A stretch of 64,000 nucleotides of DNA from Ornithinibacillus sp. 4-3 (GCF_040958695.1 NZ_CP162599.1:1026001-1090000); one strand, 5' to 3'; shown: positions 47,530 to 58,887, counted from the stretch's first letter. Translations and numbers: made by a program. The notes: a model not told the origin generated them from the letters alone.

Positions 47530-48381
47530 ATGAAAAAAGTTGCTGTAATACAGGATCTATCATCTTTTGGAAAGTGTTCATTAACTGCTGCAATACCGGT
47601 TCTTTCTGTGATGGGTGTGCAAGCATGTCCATTGCCTACAGCAGTTTTATCTGCACAAACAGAGTATCCAAGTTATTTTTTAGAAGATTTCACTTCTAAA
47701 ATGAAATACTTTATAGAGGAATGGACCAAACTTCAAGTTACATTTGATGGAATTATGACAGGGTTTGTTGCTAGTGGAGAGCAAATTAAAAATATTTTTC
47801 AGTTCTTAGAAAAGTTCCGTACAGAAAATACAATGTTACTTGTCGATCCTGTAATGGGTGATGATGGCGAGGTTTATGATGTTTTTACTGGTGAATTATT
47901 AGAGCAAATGAAGGAATTGGCCAAGCATGCAGATGTAATCACACCAAATGTAACAGAATGCTGTTTGTTGTCAGGAATGGATTATGAAAAATTATCTAGC
48001 TATTCTAATGAAAAGGACTATATGAAAGCAGTGAAAGAGGCAGGAAAACATCTTCATGAAATAACTGCTGCCAAAGTCATTATTACAGGTGTTAATCCAC
48101 CAGTAAAAGAACCTGAACAATCATTCGTTGGAAATATGTATTTAGATAAGAATCACATTTTTAATCAAAAAATAGCATACAACGGAAAAAGTTATTCAGG
48201 TACAGGAGATTTATTTTCATCTGTGATGATGGGTGGATTGATGTCTGGATATACAGTTGAAAAATCAATTGAACTTGCAGTTGCATTTCTAACGAGGGCT
48301 ATTCATGACGCTTCTAAGGCAGAAGTTCCTGAAATAGAAGGAGTTCATTTTGAAAAACATTTGAGGATGTTACTAGGATAA
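47530..48381 (+). CDS. Pyridoxal/pyridoxamine kinase, ribokinase fold
   Basis: 283 residues. The N-terminus VIQDLSSFGKCSLTAAIPVLSVMGVQACPLPTAVLS is typical of PdxY-type pyridoxal kinases. The C-terminal GTGD (YSGTGDLFSS, near 225) is the anion hole and catalytic Asp of ribokinase-fold kinases. It should phosphorylate vitamin B6 vitamers for PLP salvage; a hydroxymethylpyrimidine-kinase activity cannot be excluded. CAAGGAGG lies upstream. Possibly cotranscribed with the OFA transporter. Confidence 0.83.
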   Translation: MKKVAVIQDLSSFGKCSLTAAIPVLSVMGVQACPLPTAVLSAQTEYPSYFLEDFTSKMKYFIEEWTKLQVTFDGIMTGFVASGEQIKNIFQFLEKFRTENTMLLVDPVMGDDGEVYDVFTGELLEQMKELAKHADVITPNVTECCLLSGMDYEKLSSYSNEKDYMKAVKEAGKHLHEITAAKVIITGVNPPVKEPEQSFVGNMYLDKNHIFNQKIAYNGKSYSGTGDLFSSVMMGGLMSGYTVEKSIELAVAFLTRAIHDASKAEVPEIEGVHFEKHLRMLLG

Positions 48382-48556
48382 AAGGAATTTCAAGAGTGCT
48401 ATACATACTATATTTTAATGTATTAGTCGATAAAATTAGACCATTGGGGTTCCAGGTTTATTTTAGCAATCGATTGAAAATATGCTACAATTAAAAGCAG
48501 TGACTATGCGTTTTTTTATAGATTAGAATATAAAAATATTTTTAAAGAATGATAGG

Positions 48557-48576
48557 GGCTATCCTTATAAGGAGCC
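48557..48576 (+). promoter_or_regulatory. Dyad in the hprK leader
   Basis: GGCT-at-CCTTATAAGG-a-GCC forms a nested palindrome 50-70 bases before hprK, and a CATAG/CTATG hairpin follows it. A leader structure or operator; role unknown. Confidence 0.3.
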
Positions 48577-48624
48577 AATACTCATAGTAAGAAATTTGCT
48601 TTCTATGAGAAAGAAAGGATGTCG

Positions 48625-49551
48625 ATGGTGCGTTCAAACGATATACTTAACCATTTTACATGGACTGTCGCAGCAGGAAAGTCAGGTTTAGAACGTGAAA
48701 TTACTTCAGCAGAATTAAATCGACCTGGATTAGAGCTCGCAGGCTATTTTCAATTTTTTGAACAGAAAAGAATACAGGTGATTGGTAAAAAGGAAATGGA
48801 ATATTTTTCCACACTAAGTGAAGAGGAAAAGCAAGAGCGTGTGGAAAAGCTATGTGATAAAGATGTACCTGCAATTATTTTTTCAAAAAATAGACAAGCT
48901 CCCGAAATATTTCTGCAGTGTGCAGATCGAGCAGAGGTACCAATCTTTGTATCTCCTCAACCAACCACAACATTAATCAGTAGGCTCTCTGCGTTTTTAG
49001 AGGCAGCACTTGCTGCGAGAACATCTGTACATGGCGTACTAGTAGAAATTGATGGAATAGGTGTTTTAATTAGAGGCAAGAGCGGGATTGGAAAAAGTGA
49101 AACAGCTTTAGAGCTAATTAAACGAGGACATCGGTTAGTCGCAGATGATCGGGTAGAGGTAAGACAAGAAGAAGAGTTATTAGTTGGTAGTGCACCACCG
49201 CTTATTCGTCATTTAATCGAGATTCGTGGATTAGGAATTATTGATATTCGTGCATTATTTGGTGCTAGCGCTATTGTCTCTCAGAAGGAGATATCTTTAT
49301 TAATTAATATAGAGGCTTGGGAAGATAAGAAACAATATGAGCGTTTAGGAATTGAATATACGACAGAGCGAATTTTAGATATTGATATTCCAGAATTAAC
49401 TTTACCAATTCGCCCTGGTAGAAATTTAGCTGTTATTATTGAAGTAGCTGTTATGAATTATCGCTTAAAGCAAACAGGTATCAATGCTGCATTTGATTTT
49501 ACAAATCATTTAGAGCAGCAATTAAAATCAAAGCAAAATAGAGCGGATTAG
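48625..49551 (+). CDS. hprK: HPr kinase/phosphorylase
   Basis: 308 residues (B. subtilis 310). Walker A GKSGIGKS at about 151-158, the catalytic His in SVHGVLV near 136, and EIRGLGIIDIRALFGA are diagnostic. It phosphorylates HPr at Ser46 when glycolytic intermediates are high, driving CcpA catabolite control. ATG 48619 lies too close to AAAGG; ATG 48625 is better spaced. First gene of hprK-lgt-ppaX-yvoF. Confidence 0.95.
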   Translation: MVRSNDILNHFTWTVAAGKSGLEREITSAELNRPGLELAGYFQFFEQKRIQVIGKKEMEYFSTLSEEEKQERVEKLCDKDVPAIIFSKNRQAPEIFLQCADRAEVPIFVSPQPTTTLISRLSAFLEAALAARTSVHGVLVEIDGIGVLIRGKSGIGKSETALELIKRGHRLVADDRVEVRQEEELLVGSAPPLIRHLIEIRGLGIIDIRALFGASAIVSQKEISLLINIEAWEDKKQYERLGIEYTTERILDIDIPELTLPIRPGRNLAVIIEVAVMNYRLKQTGINAAFDFTNHLEQQLKSKQNRAD

Positions 49552-49562
49552 GGGGTAGTATA

Positions 49563-50393
49563 TTGACTTGTAGTGCAGAACCATTAAATCGTGTATTTAT
49601 ATCAATAGGGAATTTTCCTATTTATTGGTATGGAGTGATTATTGCTTTAGGAGCATTTTTAGGTCTTTATTTAGTTACACGGGAGGCAAATAGATTAGGG
49701 TTAAAAAAGGACCTATTTATTGATTTATTGGTATTCGCCATCCCAATTTCGATTATTTGTGCAAGAATTTATTATGTAGTATTGGAATGGGATCGTTATA
49801 AAGATGGTCCATGGATATCTTTAATTGCTACTTGGGAAGGTGGAATAGCAATTCATGGAGCACTAATTGGTGCTGTTTTAACAGCAATTGTATTCGCTCG
49901 TGTGAAGAAGGTATCCTTCTGGCAAATTGCAGACATTGCAGCGCCTGGATTAATTTTAGGACAAGCAATAGGGCGCTGGGGAAATTTCATGAACCAGGAA
50001 GCACATGGAGGTCCGATTTCACAGGCTGCATATGAAAGCTTTCACCAGTACTTACCTGATTTTATAATGAATCAAATGTGTATTAATGGTGTGATGTACC
50101 ATCCAACATTCTTATATGAATCTGTATGGAACATTCTTGTTTTAGTTATGTTATTCATCATTCGTCGATGGAATCCAATGCGTGGAACAGTCTTCTTATC
50201 TTATGTTGCACTGTATTCATTTGGAAGATTCTTTATAGAAGGCTTACGCACAGACAGTCTATACTTAATCGGTGAAATCAGAATGGCTCAGGTTATTTCC
50301 ATTGCTGGTATTGCCATTGCAGTTGCTTTATATTTCTATTTTAAAAAATCAGGTGTGATAAATCGTCATTACGATGGGAAAAAATTAAAATAA
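49563..50393 (+). CDS. lgt: Prolipoprotein diacylglyceryl transferase
   Basis: 276 residues with seven spans, TTG start after GGGGGTAG. The Lgt signature GRWGNFMNQEAHGGP (near 139-153) and YGVIIALGAF are present. It attaches diacylglycerol to the Cys of lipoprotein signals in the membrane, and would modify the many lipoproteins in this window (PBP3, CccB, SCO and YtkA-like proteins). Twelve bases after hprK. Confidence 0.95.
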   Translation: MTCSAEPLNRVFISIGNFPIYWYGVIIALGAFLGLYLVTREANRLGLKKDLFIDLLVFAIPISIICARIYYVVLEWDRYKDGPWISLIATWEGGIAIHGALIGAVLTAIVFARVKKVSFWQIADIAAPGLILGQAIGRWGNFMNQEAHGGPISQAAYESFHQYLPDFIMNQMCINGVMYHPTFLYESVWNILVLVMLFIIRRWNPMRGTVFLSYVALYSFGRFFIEGLRTDSLYLIGEIRMAQVISIAGIAIAVALYFYFKKSGVINRHYDGKKLK

Positions 50394-50478
50394 TTTTAGA
50401 AAAAATAAGGATAGAAACCTCATTTACTCAGGTGCTATCCGCGAGTAAAATATACTAGGCTATTCTTATTGTTCAATC

Positions 50479-50511
50479 CCCACTTGGAAAGAATATATTT
50501 CCTGAGTGGGG
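50479..50511 (+). terminator. Hairpin after lgt
   Basis: CCCCACT pairs with AGTGGGG, with an inner GGAAA/TTTCC stem. No T-run follows. Two overlapping hairpins lie just upstream (50409-50449), so this 257-base gap may hold a structured leader for ppaX. Confidence 0.45.
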
Positions 50512-50650
50512 GTCTTGCGCTATAGTAAAAATTGTCTATACTATTTGATCGTATTTAAGGGTTTTACAGATTAAAATATTTTTGTCCAGGGCTTTTTAAT
50601 TATATACTAGTGATAAGGAAGAATAGCAGAGAAAGGAATGATTTTCGTTC

Positions 50651-51286
50651 ATGAATATTCAAACAGTGCTGTTCGATCTTGATGGAACGTTAATTGACAC
50701 AAATGAGCTAATACATGCTTCTTTTGAATATACTTTTGCAACTTATAATTATTCCTTTACAAGGGAAGAAATTATGCAGTTTAATGGGCCACCATTATGG
50801 GATACTTTTCATCAACTAAACCCAGAATTAGCAGATAAAATGATGGAAACATATCAAGTACATAATCATAAGCATCATGAGCAATATATCAAAGTTTTTC
50901 CAAACGTGGAGGAAACGCTAATAGGTTTAAGGGAATTAGGAATAAAATTAGCCGTGGTAACAGCGAAGAAGCGAGTAGGTGCAGAACTAGGGCTAAAAAT
51001 TGCTGGTTTAGACAAATATTTTGACACGATTATTACTGTTGATGATGTCGAATATTCAAAACCTCATCCTGAATCCGTATTAAAAGCGATGCAAGCTTTA
51101 GACGCTGAAGCACATACTACCATTATGGTTGGTGATAATTATCATGATATCGAAGCAGGAAAAAATGCGAATACATTGACTGCTGGAGTTGCTTGGACAT
51201 TAAAGGGTAAAGACTTTCTAGCAACCTTTAAGCCGACCTATATGTTAGAAGATATGAAGGATTTGTTACGGATTGTAGGAGAATAA
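50651..51286 (+). CDS. ppaX: Pyrophosphatase PpaX (HAD family)
   Basis: 211 residues (B. subtilis 216). HAD motifs: FDLDGTLIDT (near 8-17), VTAKKR and MVGDNYHDIEAG. PpaX hydrolyses pyrophosphate released by HPr-Ser-P phosphorolysis, which matches the upstream hprK. B. subtilis has yvoD between lgt and ppaX; it is missing here. yvoF follows after three bases. Confidence 0.9.
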   Translation: MNIQTVLFDLDGTLIDTNELIHASFEYTFATYNYSFTREEIMQFNGPPLWDTFHQLNPELADKMMETYQVHNHKHHEQYIKVFPNVEETLIGLRELGIKLAVVTAKKRVGAELGLKIAGLDKYFDTIITVDDVEYSKPHPESVLKAMQALDAEAHTTIMVGDNYHDIEAGKNANTLTAGVAWTLKGKDFLATFKPTYMLEDMKDLLRIVGE

Positions 51287-51289
51287 ATC

Positions 51290-51802
51290 ATGAGAAAAAC
51301 TGAGCGTTTTTTTGTCACTGAATCAAATTCATTATGGCAATTATATAAAACCGTTTCCTTTTGGAAAGTGGTGAAAAATTTTATCATCATTCAAATGGCT
51401 CGATATACACCATTTTTCCGTGTGAAAAATTGGCTGTATCGCACATTTTTACGCATGAAGGTAGGAAAGCAAGCTGCTTTTGCGCTGATGGTTGTCCCAG
51501 ATGTTATGTTCCCTGAGAAAATTACTGTTGGAGCTAATAGTGTTATTGGATATAATACAACGATTTTAGCACATGAATATTTAATTAATGAATATCGAAT
51601 TGGTGAAGTAATCATTGGAAAAGAAGTAATGATTGGAGCAAATACAACCATCTTACCAGGAGTGACGATTGGAGATGGCGCAATTGTTTCGGCAGCCACT
51701 TTAGTGCATAAAGATGTTCCACCAGGAGCATTTGTTGGTGGAAATCCAATGCAATTGATTTATACAAAAGAAGAAATGGAAAAAAGAATGTTCACAGATT
51801 AA
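51290..51802 (+). CDS. yvoF: Left-handed beta-helix acetyltransferase (YvoF)
   Basis: 170 residues. The C-terminal half shows hexapeptide repeats (IGKEVMIGANTTILPGVTIGDGAIVSAATLV, as repeats of the [LIV]-G-x4 type), then GAFVGGNPMQLI. It should O-acetylate an unknown substrate. TAGGAG lies upstream, overlapping the end of ppaX. Last gene of the hprK unit, in the same place as in B. subtilis. Confidence 0.85.
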   Translation: MRKTERFFVTESNSLWQLYKTVSFWKVVKNFIIIQMARYTPFFRVKNWLYRTFLRMKVGKQAAFALMVVPDVMFPEKITVGANSVIGYNTTILAHEYLINEYRIGEVIIGKEVMIGANTTILPGVTIGDGAIVSAATLVHKDVPPGAFVGGNPMQLIYTKEEMEKRMFTD

Positions 51803-51810
51803 AAATAAAG

Positions 51811-51840
51811 TGAAACTTCATTCTAAACAGATGTTATAAT
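51811..51840 (+). promoter_or_regulatory. Candidate glpD promoter
   Basis: A perfect -10 TATAAT (51835-51840) with a poor -35 (TGAAAC at 51811-51816, 18-base spacer). It lies upstream of the leader terminator, so the hairpin would be inside the transcript. Confidence 0.4.
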
Positions 51841-51879
51841 TTAGGTAGAGAGCTTTGAGCTTAATGAAAATAAACTTTC

Positions 51880-51922
51880 GCAATACAGTAAATGAATATT
51901 CATTATTGCTGTATTGCATTTT
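51880..51922 (+). terminator. Leader terminator between yvoF and glpD
   Basis: GCAATACAG (51880-51888) pairs with CTGTATTGC (51909-51917); the loop contains AATGAATATTCATT; ATTTTTTG follows. In B. subtilis glpD is controlled by GlpP antitermination at a leader terminator. This hairpin may play that part, or just end the hprK operon. Confidence 0.7.
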
Positions 51923-52017
51923 TTGTATAACTTAGAAGCAATTTAATTTTATTTCATATAAGTAGTGATAATGGTTTACCAAGAAAGTAGATAGAAATAG
52001 ATGGTGGGTGATGGGCA

Positions 52018-53679
52018 ATGGTATTGTTTTCAAGTAATAATCGAGTAGATCAAGTCGAAAAGCTACTAGGAGAAGAACTAGAGGTGCTTGTTATTGGTGG
52101 TGGAATTACTGGTGCAGGAATTGCATTAGACGCTGTCACACGTGGAATGAGAGTTGGATTAATTGAAATGCAGGATTTCGCTGCAGGTACTTCCAGTCGT
52201 TCAACAAAACTAGTGCATGGTGGTTTACGATATTTAAAACAGTTAGAGGTAAAACTTGTATCAGAGGTAGGAAAAGAGAGGGCAATTGTATTTGAAAATG
52301 GCCCACATGTGACTACCCCTGAATGGATGCTTCTACCCTTTTATAAAAAGGGATCCTTCGGCCCGTTGTCAACGAAATTAGGTTTATTAACTTATGATTT
52401 ATTAGCTGGTGTGCAAAAGAAGGAACGGAGAAAAATGCTTAGTGCACATGAAGCTAAAAAAATAGAACCACTGCTGAATGAAAAAGGTTTAAAAGGCGCT
52501 GGATATTATGTGGAATATAAAACAGATGATGCACGCCTAACAATTGAAGTGATAAAAAAGGCTGTTGAAAAAGGCGCTTTTGCAATGAACTATATGAAGG
52601 CTACTAATTTTATTTATAATGAGAAAAATAAAGTAATTGGTGTAAAAATAGAAGATCAAATTACTGGCGAAACATATGAATGCTTTGCAAAAAAAGTTAT
52701 TAATGCGACTGGACCTTGGGTAGATGAATTACGTGAATTAGACCAATCTAAGCATGGAAAAACATTGTATTTAACAAAAGGAGTACATCTTGTATTTGAT
52801 CACGATGTATTTCCTCTACAGCAAGCTATTTATTTTGATGTTCCTGATGGCAGAATGATTTTTGCTATTCCACGTCAAAATAAAGTATATGTTGGTACAA
52901 CAGATACAACATATAGGGATCATATTGCATATCCACAGGTAACAGAATCGGATCGCGACTATTTATTACAGGCGGTAAATCTGATGTTTCCTGATTTAGA
53001 ATTAACAGATGATGATGTAGATTCAAGCTGGGCAGGTATTAGACCTTTGATCGCAGAAGAAGGGAAGAGTCCAGATGAGATCTCCAGAAAGGATGAAATG
53101 ATTCTTTCTTCATCGGGGTTAATTTCTATTGCTGGCGGAAAACTAACAGGATATCGACAAATGGCAGAAAAGGTTGTTAATTTAGTGGTTAGACAGTTTA
53201 AAGAAGAAATTGGTATCTTATATTCTCAATCTGAAACGGCCAAGATTCCTATTTCTGGTGGTGATGTTGGTGGCTCAGAGGGATTTCCAACATTTATTAA
53301 AAACAAAGTAAGTCGCGGAATGTATTTTGGCTTAAGCCATAGAGAAGCTATTTATTTAATTAAACGATATGGTTCGAATGTAGATATTATTTTTCAATTA
53401 TATGTACGTGGTTTATCTGAAGCTAGGAAAGAGAATTTAGATCCAGTAACATTTGCAATGCTAAACTACGCAATAGAGTATGAAGCAGCATATAAGCCTG
53501 TTGATTTCTTTATTCGTCGAACTGGAGCACTTTATTTTGATATCAGCTGGTTAAAGCGCCATCGTCATAATGTGATTCGATATATGAATAATAAGCTAGG
53601 ATGGACGGAAGCACAAAAACAACAATACAGAATAGAATTAGAACAATGTCTGATTGAAGCTATTACACCACAAAGTTAG
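52018..53679 (+). CDS. glpD: Glycerol-3-phosphate dehydrogenase, FAD-dependent
   Basis: 553 residues (B. subtilis 555). FAD-binding VIGGGITGAGIALDA near 25-39, ATGPWVDELR, and the C-terminal DAO_C domain. It oxidises glycerol-3-phosphate to dihydroxyacetone phosphate at the membrane, feeding the quinone pool. GGTGATGGG precedes the ATG. glpF and glpK, next to glpD in B. subtilis, are not in this window. Confidence 0.95.
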   Translation: MVLFSSNNRVDQVEKLLGEELEVLVIGGGITGAGIALDAVTRGMRVGLIEMQDFAAGTSSRSTKLVHGGLRYLKQLEVKLVSEVGKERAIVFENGPHVTTPEWMLLPFYKKGSFGPLSTKLGLLTYDLLAGVQKKERRKMLSAHEAKKIEPLLNEKGLKGAGYYVEYKTDDARLTIEVIKKAVEKGAFAMNYMKATNFIYNEKNKVIGVKIEDQITGETYECFAKKVINATGPWVDELRELDQSKHGKTLYLTKGVHLVFDHDVFPLQQAIYFDVPDGRMIFAIPRQNKVYVGTTDTTYRDHIAYPQVTESDRDYLLQAVNLMFPDLELTDDDVDSSWAGIRPLIAEEGKSPDEISRKDEMILSSSGLISIAGGKLTGYRQMAEKVVNLVVRQFKEEIGILYSQSETAKIPISGGDVGGSEGFPTFIKNKVSRGMYFGLSHREAIYLIKRYGSNVDIIFQLYVRGLSEARKENLDPVTFAMLNYAIEYEAAYKPVDFFIRRTGALYFDISWLKRHRHNVIRYMNNKLGWTEAQKQQYRIELEQCLIEAITPQS

Positions 53680-53805
53680 TTATGAGCAGAAAGATAGCAA
53701 GATAGTTATACTTCTTATATACTAATGTATGGACAGTTTAGAAGAGGTATCAATGATGCTTAATGAATGATAATAATAATAATTAAACAATATTTCAAAA
53801 TATGA

Positions 53806-54798
<993 letters not shown>

Positions 54799-55153
54799 GA
54801 GGTTTCACATAAATATTCACTTTAATGTAGTTTTTATTTAAGGTTGAGAAAAGTAATTTTATTTTAACTTTTCTGTAACATGGGGGAAATAATTATCAGG
54901 TATATTAGAGTTAACTAATTGACCCCCCTTTTTAATAGATATTAGTTAATGGATGCACAGGTATTGATATGCCTGTGCTTTTTTTTATGCTTATAAAGTA
55001 TCTTGCGTGTTTTTCGAGACACATTATTGATACATTACGTCATTTCTTCTTTACTGTTACTTTCCATTAATTAAAGGTATAATAAAGTTTAGGACAAATA
55101 GATATAATATAATCCATAGCTATTGATATATCAGTGAATAAGGATGGTTAATT
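54799..55153. other. Intergenic region trxB to nudix gene
   Basis: Holds a 9-bp inverted repeat TTAACTAAT/ATTAGTTAA (54911-54919, 54940-54948) around a CCCCCC run, then the terminator at 54955. AT-rich sequence with TATAAT-like boxes near 55104-55113 may start transcription of the next operon. Confidence 0.5.
54955..54986 (+). terminator. Terminator downstream of trxB
   Basis: GCACAGG(T) pairs with (G)CCTGTGC, and eight T follow. Confidence 0.85.
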
Positions 55154-55603
55154 ATGAGACATGTAACGAATTGTATTTTAATTCATCAGGGGGATGTATT
55201 ATTTATTCGTAAACCGAGTCGTGGCTGGTATTCTGTTCCAGGTGGAAAAATGGAGCCTGGCGAAACAGTAAGAGAATCGATTATTCGTGAATATAGAGAA
55301 GAAACAGGATTACATCTTATAGAACCAACATTAGCAGGTGTTTTTTCTTTTACAGAACCAAATTTGGAATGGATGATGCATACATTTATCAGTCATGCCT
55401 TTGAAGGAACTCTAAATGAATTTTGTGAAGAGGGAGAGCTTGAATGGGTGAAGATAGAAGAAATTCCTAATTTACCAATGGCAGAAGGCGATTATAAGAT
55501 TTTTGAGCACCTTTTGAAAACGGATCAAGTTGTCTATGGTGCATTTAAATATACAAAAGATCGAGAGTTGTTAGAACATCGGATTGACTCGTCTATTTCA
55601 TGA
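55154..55603 (+). CDS. yvcI: Nudix hydrolase (YvcI-like)
   Basis: 149 residues. A complete Nudix box starts at about residue 34 ([20 protein letters not shown], then TGL). It should hydrolyse a nucleoside diphosphate-linked substrate such as an oxidised nucleotide; the substrate is unknown. GGATGG lies upstream. It precedes rapZ as yvcI does in B. subtilis. Its last codon overlaps the Shine-Dalgarno of rapZ. Confidence 0.87.
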   Translation: MRHVTNCILIHQGDVLFIRKPSRGWYSVPGGKMEPGETVRESIIREYREETGLHLIEPTLAGVFSFTEPNLEWMMHTFISHAFEGTLNEFCEEGELEWVKIEEIPNLPMAEGDYKIFEHLLKTDQVVYGAFKYTKDRELLEHRIDSSIS

Positions 55604-55616
55604 GGGGGAAATAGTA

Positions 55617-56495
55617 ATGGTAGATGACACACAACAACAATTAGTTATTATTACTGGAATGTCCGGCGCGGGAAAAACAGTAGCTGTCCAAAGCTTTGAA
55701 GATATTGGCTATTATTGTATTGATAATTTACCGCCAATTTTATTACCACAATTTATCGAAATGATGAAGGACTCAAAGAATAACATGAAAAAAATCGCCT
55801 TAGTAATGGATTTACGAGGAAGAGCATTCTTCGATTCCTTATTTAAGGCGCTGGATTCGTTAGATGAGATGGACTGGATACAGGAGCATATTATTTTCTT
55901 AGATGCAACGGATGAATCATTGGTTAGTCGTTATAAAGAAACAAGACGCTCACATCCATTAGCAATTGGTGGTTTGCCTCTTATAGGTATTCAACGTGAA
56001 AGAGAAATTTTAGGTGATTTGCGTGGAAGGGCACAGCGCATTATTGATACAACTACATTAAAGCCAAAAGAATTACGGGAAAAAATTGTTTATCATTATG
56101 CGAGAGATCATCAAGAGGTTTTCTCTGTGCATTTTGTTTCATTTGGCTTTAAATATGGAATTTTAATTGATGCAGATTTAGTATTTGATGTTCGATTTTT
56201 ACCTAATCCACATTATATTCCACAATTACAACCATTAACAGGACTAAACAGCGAAGTATCATCTTATGTATTAAAATGGTCAGAAACACAGAAGTTCAAG
56301 GAACGTATTATTGATTTATTAGAATTTGTTTTACCACAGTATAAGAAAGAGGGGAAGTCACAGTTAGTCGTTGCGATTGGCTGTACAGGTGGACAACATC
56401 GTTCAGTAACACTTGCGGAGGATTTTGCAAATGAGCTGTCCGGCAAGTATACAACCTATATTACCCATCGTGATATTGATAAAAGAAAGGGATAA
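55617..56495 (+). CDS. rapZ: RapZ/YvcJ nucleotide-binding protein
   Basis: 292 residues (B. subtilis YvcJ 295). Walker A GMSGAGKT near 17-24, and C-terminal [18 protein letters not shown] typical of RapZ. YvcJ binds and hydrolyses GTP and affects competence in B. subtilis; in E. coli RapZ controls GlmZ RNA. GAGGGGG before ATG 55617 sets the start. Tight operon with yvcK and whiA. Confidence 0.93.
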   Translation: MVDDTQQQLVIITGMSGAGKTVAVQSFEDIGYYCIDNLPPILLPQFIEMMKDSKNNMKKIALVMDLRGRAFFDSLFKALDSLDEMDWIQEHIIFLDATDESLVSRYKETRRSHPLAIGGLPLIGIQREREILGDLRGRAQRIIDTTTLKPKELREKIVYHYARDHQEVFSVHFVSFGFKYGILIDADLVFDVRFLPNPHYIPQLQPLTGLNSEVSSYVLKWSETQKFKERIIDLLEFVLPQYKKEGKSQLVVAIGCTGGQHRSVTLAEDFANELSGKYTTYITHRDIDKRKG

Positions 56496-56499
56496 TTAG

Positions 56500-57456
56500 A
56501 TGGAGAAAAATAATACCCCAAATGTAGTAGTAATTGGCGGTGGTACTGGAATGCCAGTATTACTAAGAGGCTTAAAGAATTTGCCGATTCAATTAACTGC
56601 ACTTGTTAATGTTGCTGATGATGGAGGAAGTACAGGGAGACTTCGTAATGATATGGAAATGCCAGCACCAGGAGATATTCGTAATGTCATTGCTGCATTA
56701 TCTGATGCGGAGCCCATTTTAGTAAATTTGTTTCAACACCGTTTTTCAATGGGAGATGGCTTATCTGGTCATTCGTTGGGAAACTTATTTTTAGCAGCAA
56801 TGACATCTATTACAGGAGATTTTTATACAGGAATTAAAGAGATCTCTCGCGTATTAAATGTAAAGGGAGAAATTCTTCCAATCGCTAATGAAAACATGAT
56901 TTTGCATGCAGAAATGATAGATGGTACAACAGTTTCAGGAGAATCCAAAATACCTTTAGCTAATAAGAAAATCAAAAGAGTATACTTAACACCAGAAGCA
57001 GCTACACCTTTACCAAATGCTTTAAAAGCAATTGCTGAAGCAGATTTAGTTGTTATTTCACCAGGAAGTCTATTTACTAGCATTCTACCAAACTTAATTA
57101 TTCCACAGGTATCTCAAGCAATTAAGGATACAAAAGGAAAAGTTGTTTATGTTTGTAATGTCATGACTCAAGCTGGAGAAACAGCTGGATTTACTGCGTC
57201 TGATCATATTCAGGCTATTTGTGATCATATCGGAAACGGTCTTGTTGACTCTATTGTGGTACATAATGAATCTATTAAACAAACAGTTCGTGATGTGTAC
57301 GCAGAAGAAAATGCACAGCCAGTTATCTATGATACAGAACAATTAATTGAAATGGGCTTGCAAATCATTGAAGGAGACATCATTGATTATTTCGATGGCA
57401 CTGTTCGTCATAATACAAATAAAATAGCTAAATTATTGTATTCGTTAATTGACTAA
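56500..57456 (+). CDS. yvcK: Gluconeogenesis factor YvcK/MgfK
   Basis: 318 residues of the CofD/UPF0052 family. [17 protein letters not shown] near 10-26, [14 protein letters not shown] near 46, and [12 protein letters not shown]. It binds UDP-GlcNAc and is needed for growth on gluconeogenic carbon and normal cell shape. Starts four bases after rapZ. whiA's Shine-Dalgarno lies just after its stop. Confidence 0.93.
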   Translation: MEKNNTPNVVVIGGGTGMPVLLRGLKNLPIQLTALVNVADDGGSTGRLRNDMEMPAPGDIRNVIAALSDAEPILVNLFQHRFSMGDGLSGHSLGNLFLAAMTSITGDFYTGIKEISRVLNVKGEILPIANENMILHAEMIDGTTVSGESKIPLANKKIKRVYLTPEAATPLPNALKAIAEADLVVISPGSLFTSILPNLIIPQVSQAIKDTKGKVVYVCNVMTQAGETAGFTASDHIQAICDHIGNGLVDSIVVHNESIKQTVRDVYAEENAQPVIYDTEQLIEMGLQIIEGDIIDYFDGTVRHNTNKIAKLLYSLID

Positions 57457-57487
57457 ATGGCATCCTATTAGTAAAGGAGGGTTTAAG

Positions 57488-58435
57488 ATGTCCTTTGCCT
57501 CGGAAATAAAAAAAGAGCTAACAGCAATAGAAATTGATGATTGCTGTGCCCGTGCTGAAATTGCAGCATTAATTAGAATGAATGGGACGATTTCCATTTC
57601 ACGTGGGAAGTATTCACTTGATGTCCAAACAGAAAATGCTGCAATAGCTCGGCGTATCTACACATTAATAAAATCGATTTATCCACATACAGTAGAATTA
57701 CTTGTGCGTCGGAAAATGCGTTTGAAAAAGAATAATGTTTATATCGTTCGACTGGTTCAGGAAGTAGGAAAATTACTTTCCGAATTAGATATTTTACATG
57801 AGCCTTATGAATTTGTACGAACGATCTCAGATGAAAAGTTTTCTAAACAGTGCTGTAAAAAGGCATATTTACGTGGTGCTTTTTTAGCAAGTGGATCGAT
57901 AAATAATCCAGAGACTTCTTCTTATCATTTGGAGATCTACAATAATTATAAGGAACATAACGACTCCTTATGTGAATTACTCAATAGCTTTGATTTACGT
58001 GCCCGCGTACTAGAACGTCGAAATGGTTATATTACGTATATGAAGGAAGCAGAGAAGATCACAGAGTTTTTGATTATTATTGGTGCTCATAATGCACTAT
58101 TTAAATTTGAAGATGTGCGTATCGTTCGAGATATGCGTAATTCGGTAAACCGACTAGTAAATTGTGAAACAGCGAATTTAAATAAAACAATTGGCGCAGC
58201 TTTTAGACAGATAGAGAATATTAAGCTAATTGAAGAAAAAATGGGCTTAGACCAATTGCCAGATAAATTGCGAGAAGTTGCACTGGTAAGGGTGGAACAT
58301 CAAGAAGCTTCATTGAAAGAATTAGGAGAACTAGTATCTAGTGGAAAAATTTCAAAGTCGGGAATCAATCATCGATTGAAGAAGATTGATGAGATTGCTG
58401 AACGGTTAAGAAAAGAACAAAGTGCAGGAGTATGA
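57488..58435 (+). CDS. whiA: WhiA DNA-binding protein
   Basis: 315 residues (B. subtilis 316). N-terminal LAGLIDADG-like fold ([32 protein letters not shown]...) and a C-terminal helix-turn-helix ([25 protein letters not shown]). Influences cell division and chromosome segregation in Bacillus. AAAGGAGGG before ATG 57488 sets the start. In B. subtilis crh follows; here it does not, and a tRNA gene on the other strand comes next. Confidence 0.93.
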   Translation: MSFASEIKKELTAIEIDDCCARAEIAALIRMNGTISISRGKYSLDVQTENAAIARRIYTLIKSIYPHTVELLVRRKMRLKKNNVYIVRLVQEVGKLLSELDILHEPYEFVRTISDEKFSKQCCKKAYLRGAFLASGSINNPETSSYHLEIYNNYKEHNDSLCELLNSFDLRARVLERRNGYITYMKEAEKITEFLIIIGAHNALFKFEDVRIVRDMRNSVNRLVNCETANLNKTIGAAFRQIENIKLIEEKMGLDQLPDKLREVALVRVEHQEASLKELGELVSSGKISKSGINHRLKKIDEIAERLRKEQSAGV

Positions 58436-58502
58436 CAGAAATGTAATCAGTGCATTGAAGAATTTAAATGCAAGCAAGATACTGAGGTTAATGCATAATA
58501 AA

Positions 58503-58540
58503 AACTGCACTTCCAAAGCTTGCTGGAGGTGCAGTTACTT
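58503..58540 (+). terminator. Terminator after whiA
   Basis: AACTGCACtTCCA pairs with TGGAgGTGCAGTT around an 8-base loop, and ACTTTTC follows. Confidence 0.75.
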
Positions 58541-58551
58541 TTCTGAAATAA

Positions 58552-58625
58552 CGCGCCCGGGAGGATTCGAACCCCCGGCACATGGTCCCGGAAACCATTG
58601 CTCTATCCAACTGAGCTACGGGCGC
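58552..58625 (-). tRNA. tRNA-Arg (anticodon CCG)
   Basis: A complete cloverleaf on the minus strand: acceptor GCGCCCG/CGGGCGC perfect, D-arm GCTC/GAGC, anticodon stem ATGGT/ACCAT with loop TTCCGGG (anticodon CCG, reading CGG), and T-arm GGGGG-TTCGAAT-CCTCC. The discriminator is G and CCA is not encoded. A single tRNA gene, opposite in direction to whiA and clpP. Confidence 0.95.
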
Positions 58626-58887
58626 ATATGAAAAAAGTACAATGGAAATTCATTATGTAGTGAGTCATTTGACCTTAAATCCTCATTGCAATACTCATAA
58701 TTATAACGTGATTAAGAATGTTGTACAAGCATTTATTCAGCAATATTATGAATCAGGAATAAAACAATGCTATGAAAGGTTTTTATATTCCTTTTTTTGG
58801 GAATAATGAAGTTCATCTGCATAAAATAGGTATTCCAATATTTGGATTTGACATCATGATTCTTTTCTATAAATATAAAACATTTGG
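58626..58887. other. Intergenic region tRNA to clpP promoter
   Basis: No credible gene. A single CtsR half-site TTTGACC occurs at about 58669, possibly an additional weak operator element. The sequence nearest the tRNA must contain its (minus-strand) promoter, but I see no clear one. Confidence 0.45.

Noticed and set aside
58422..58631. Plus-strand open frame of about 69 codons across the tRNA region
   Set aside because: It covers the tRNA-Arg gene on the other strand and a terminator, with no ribosome site.
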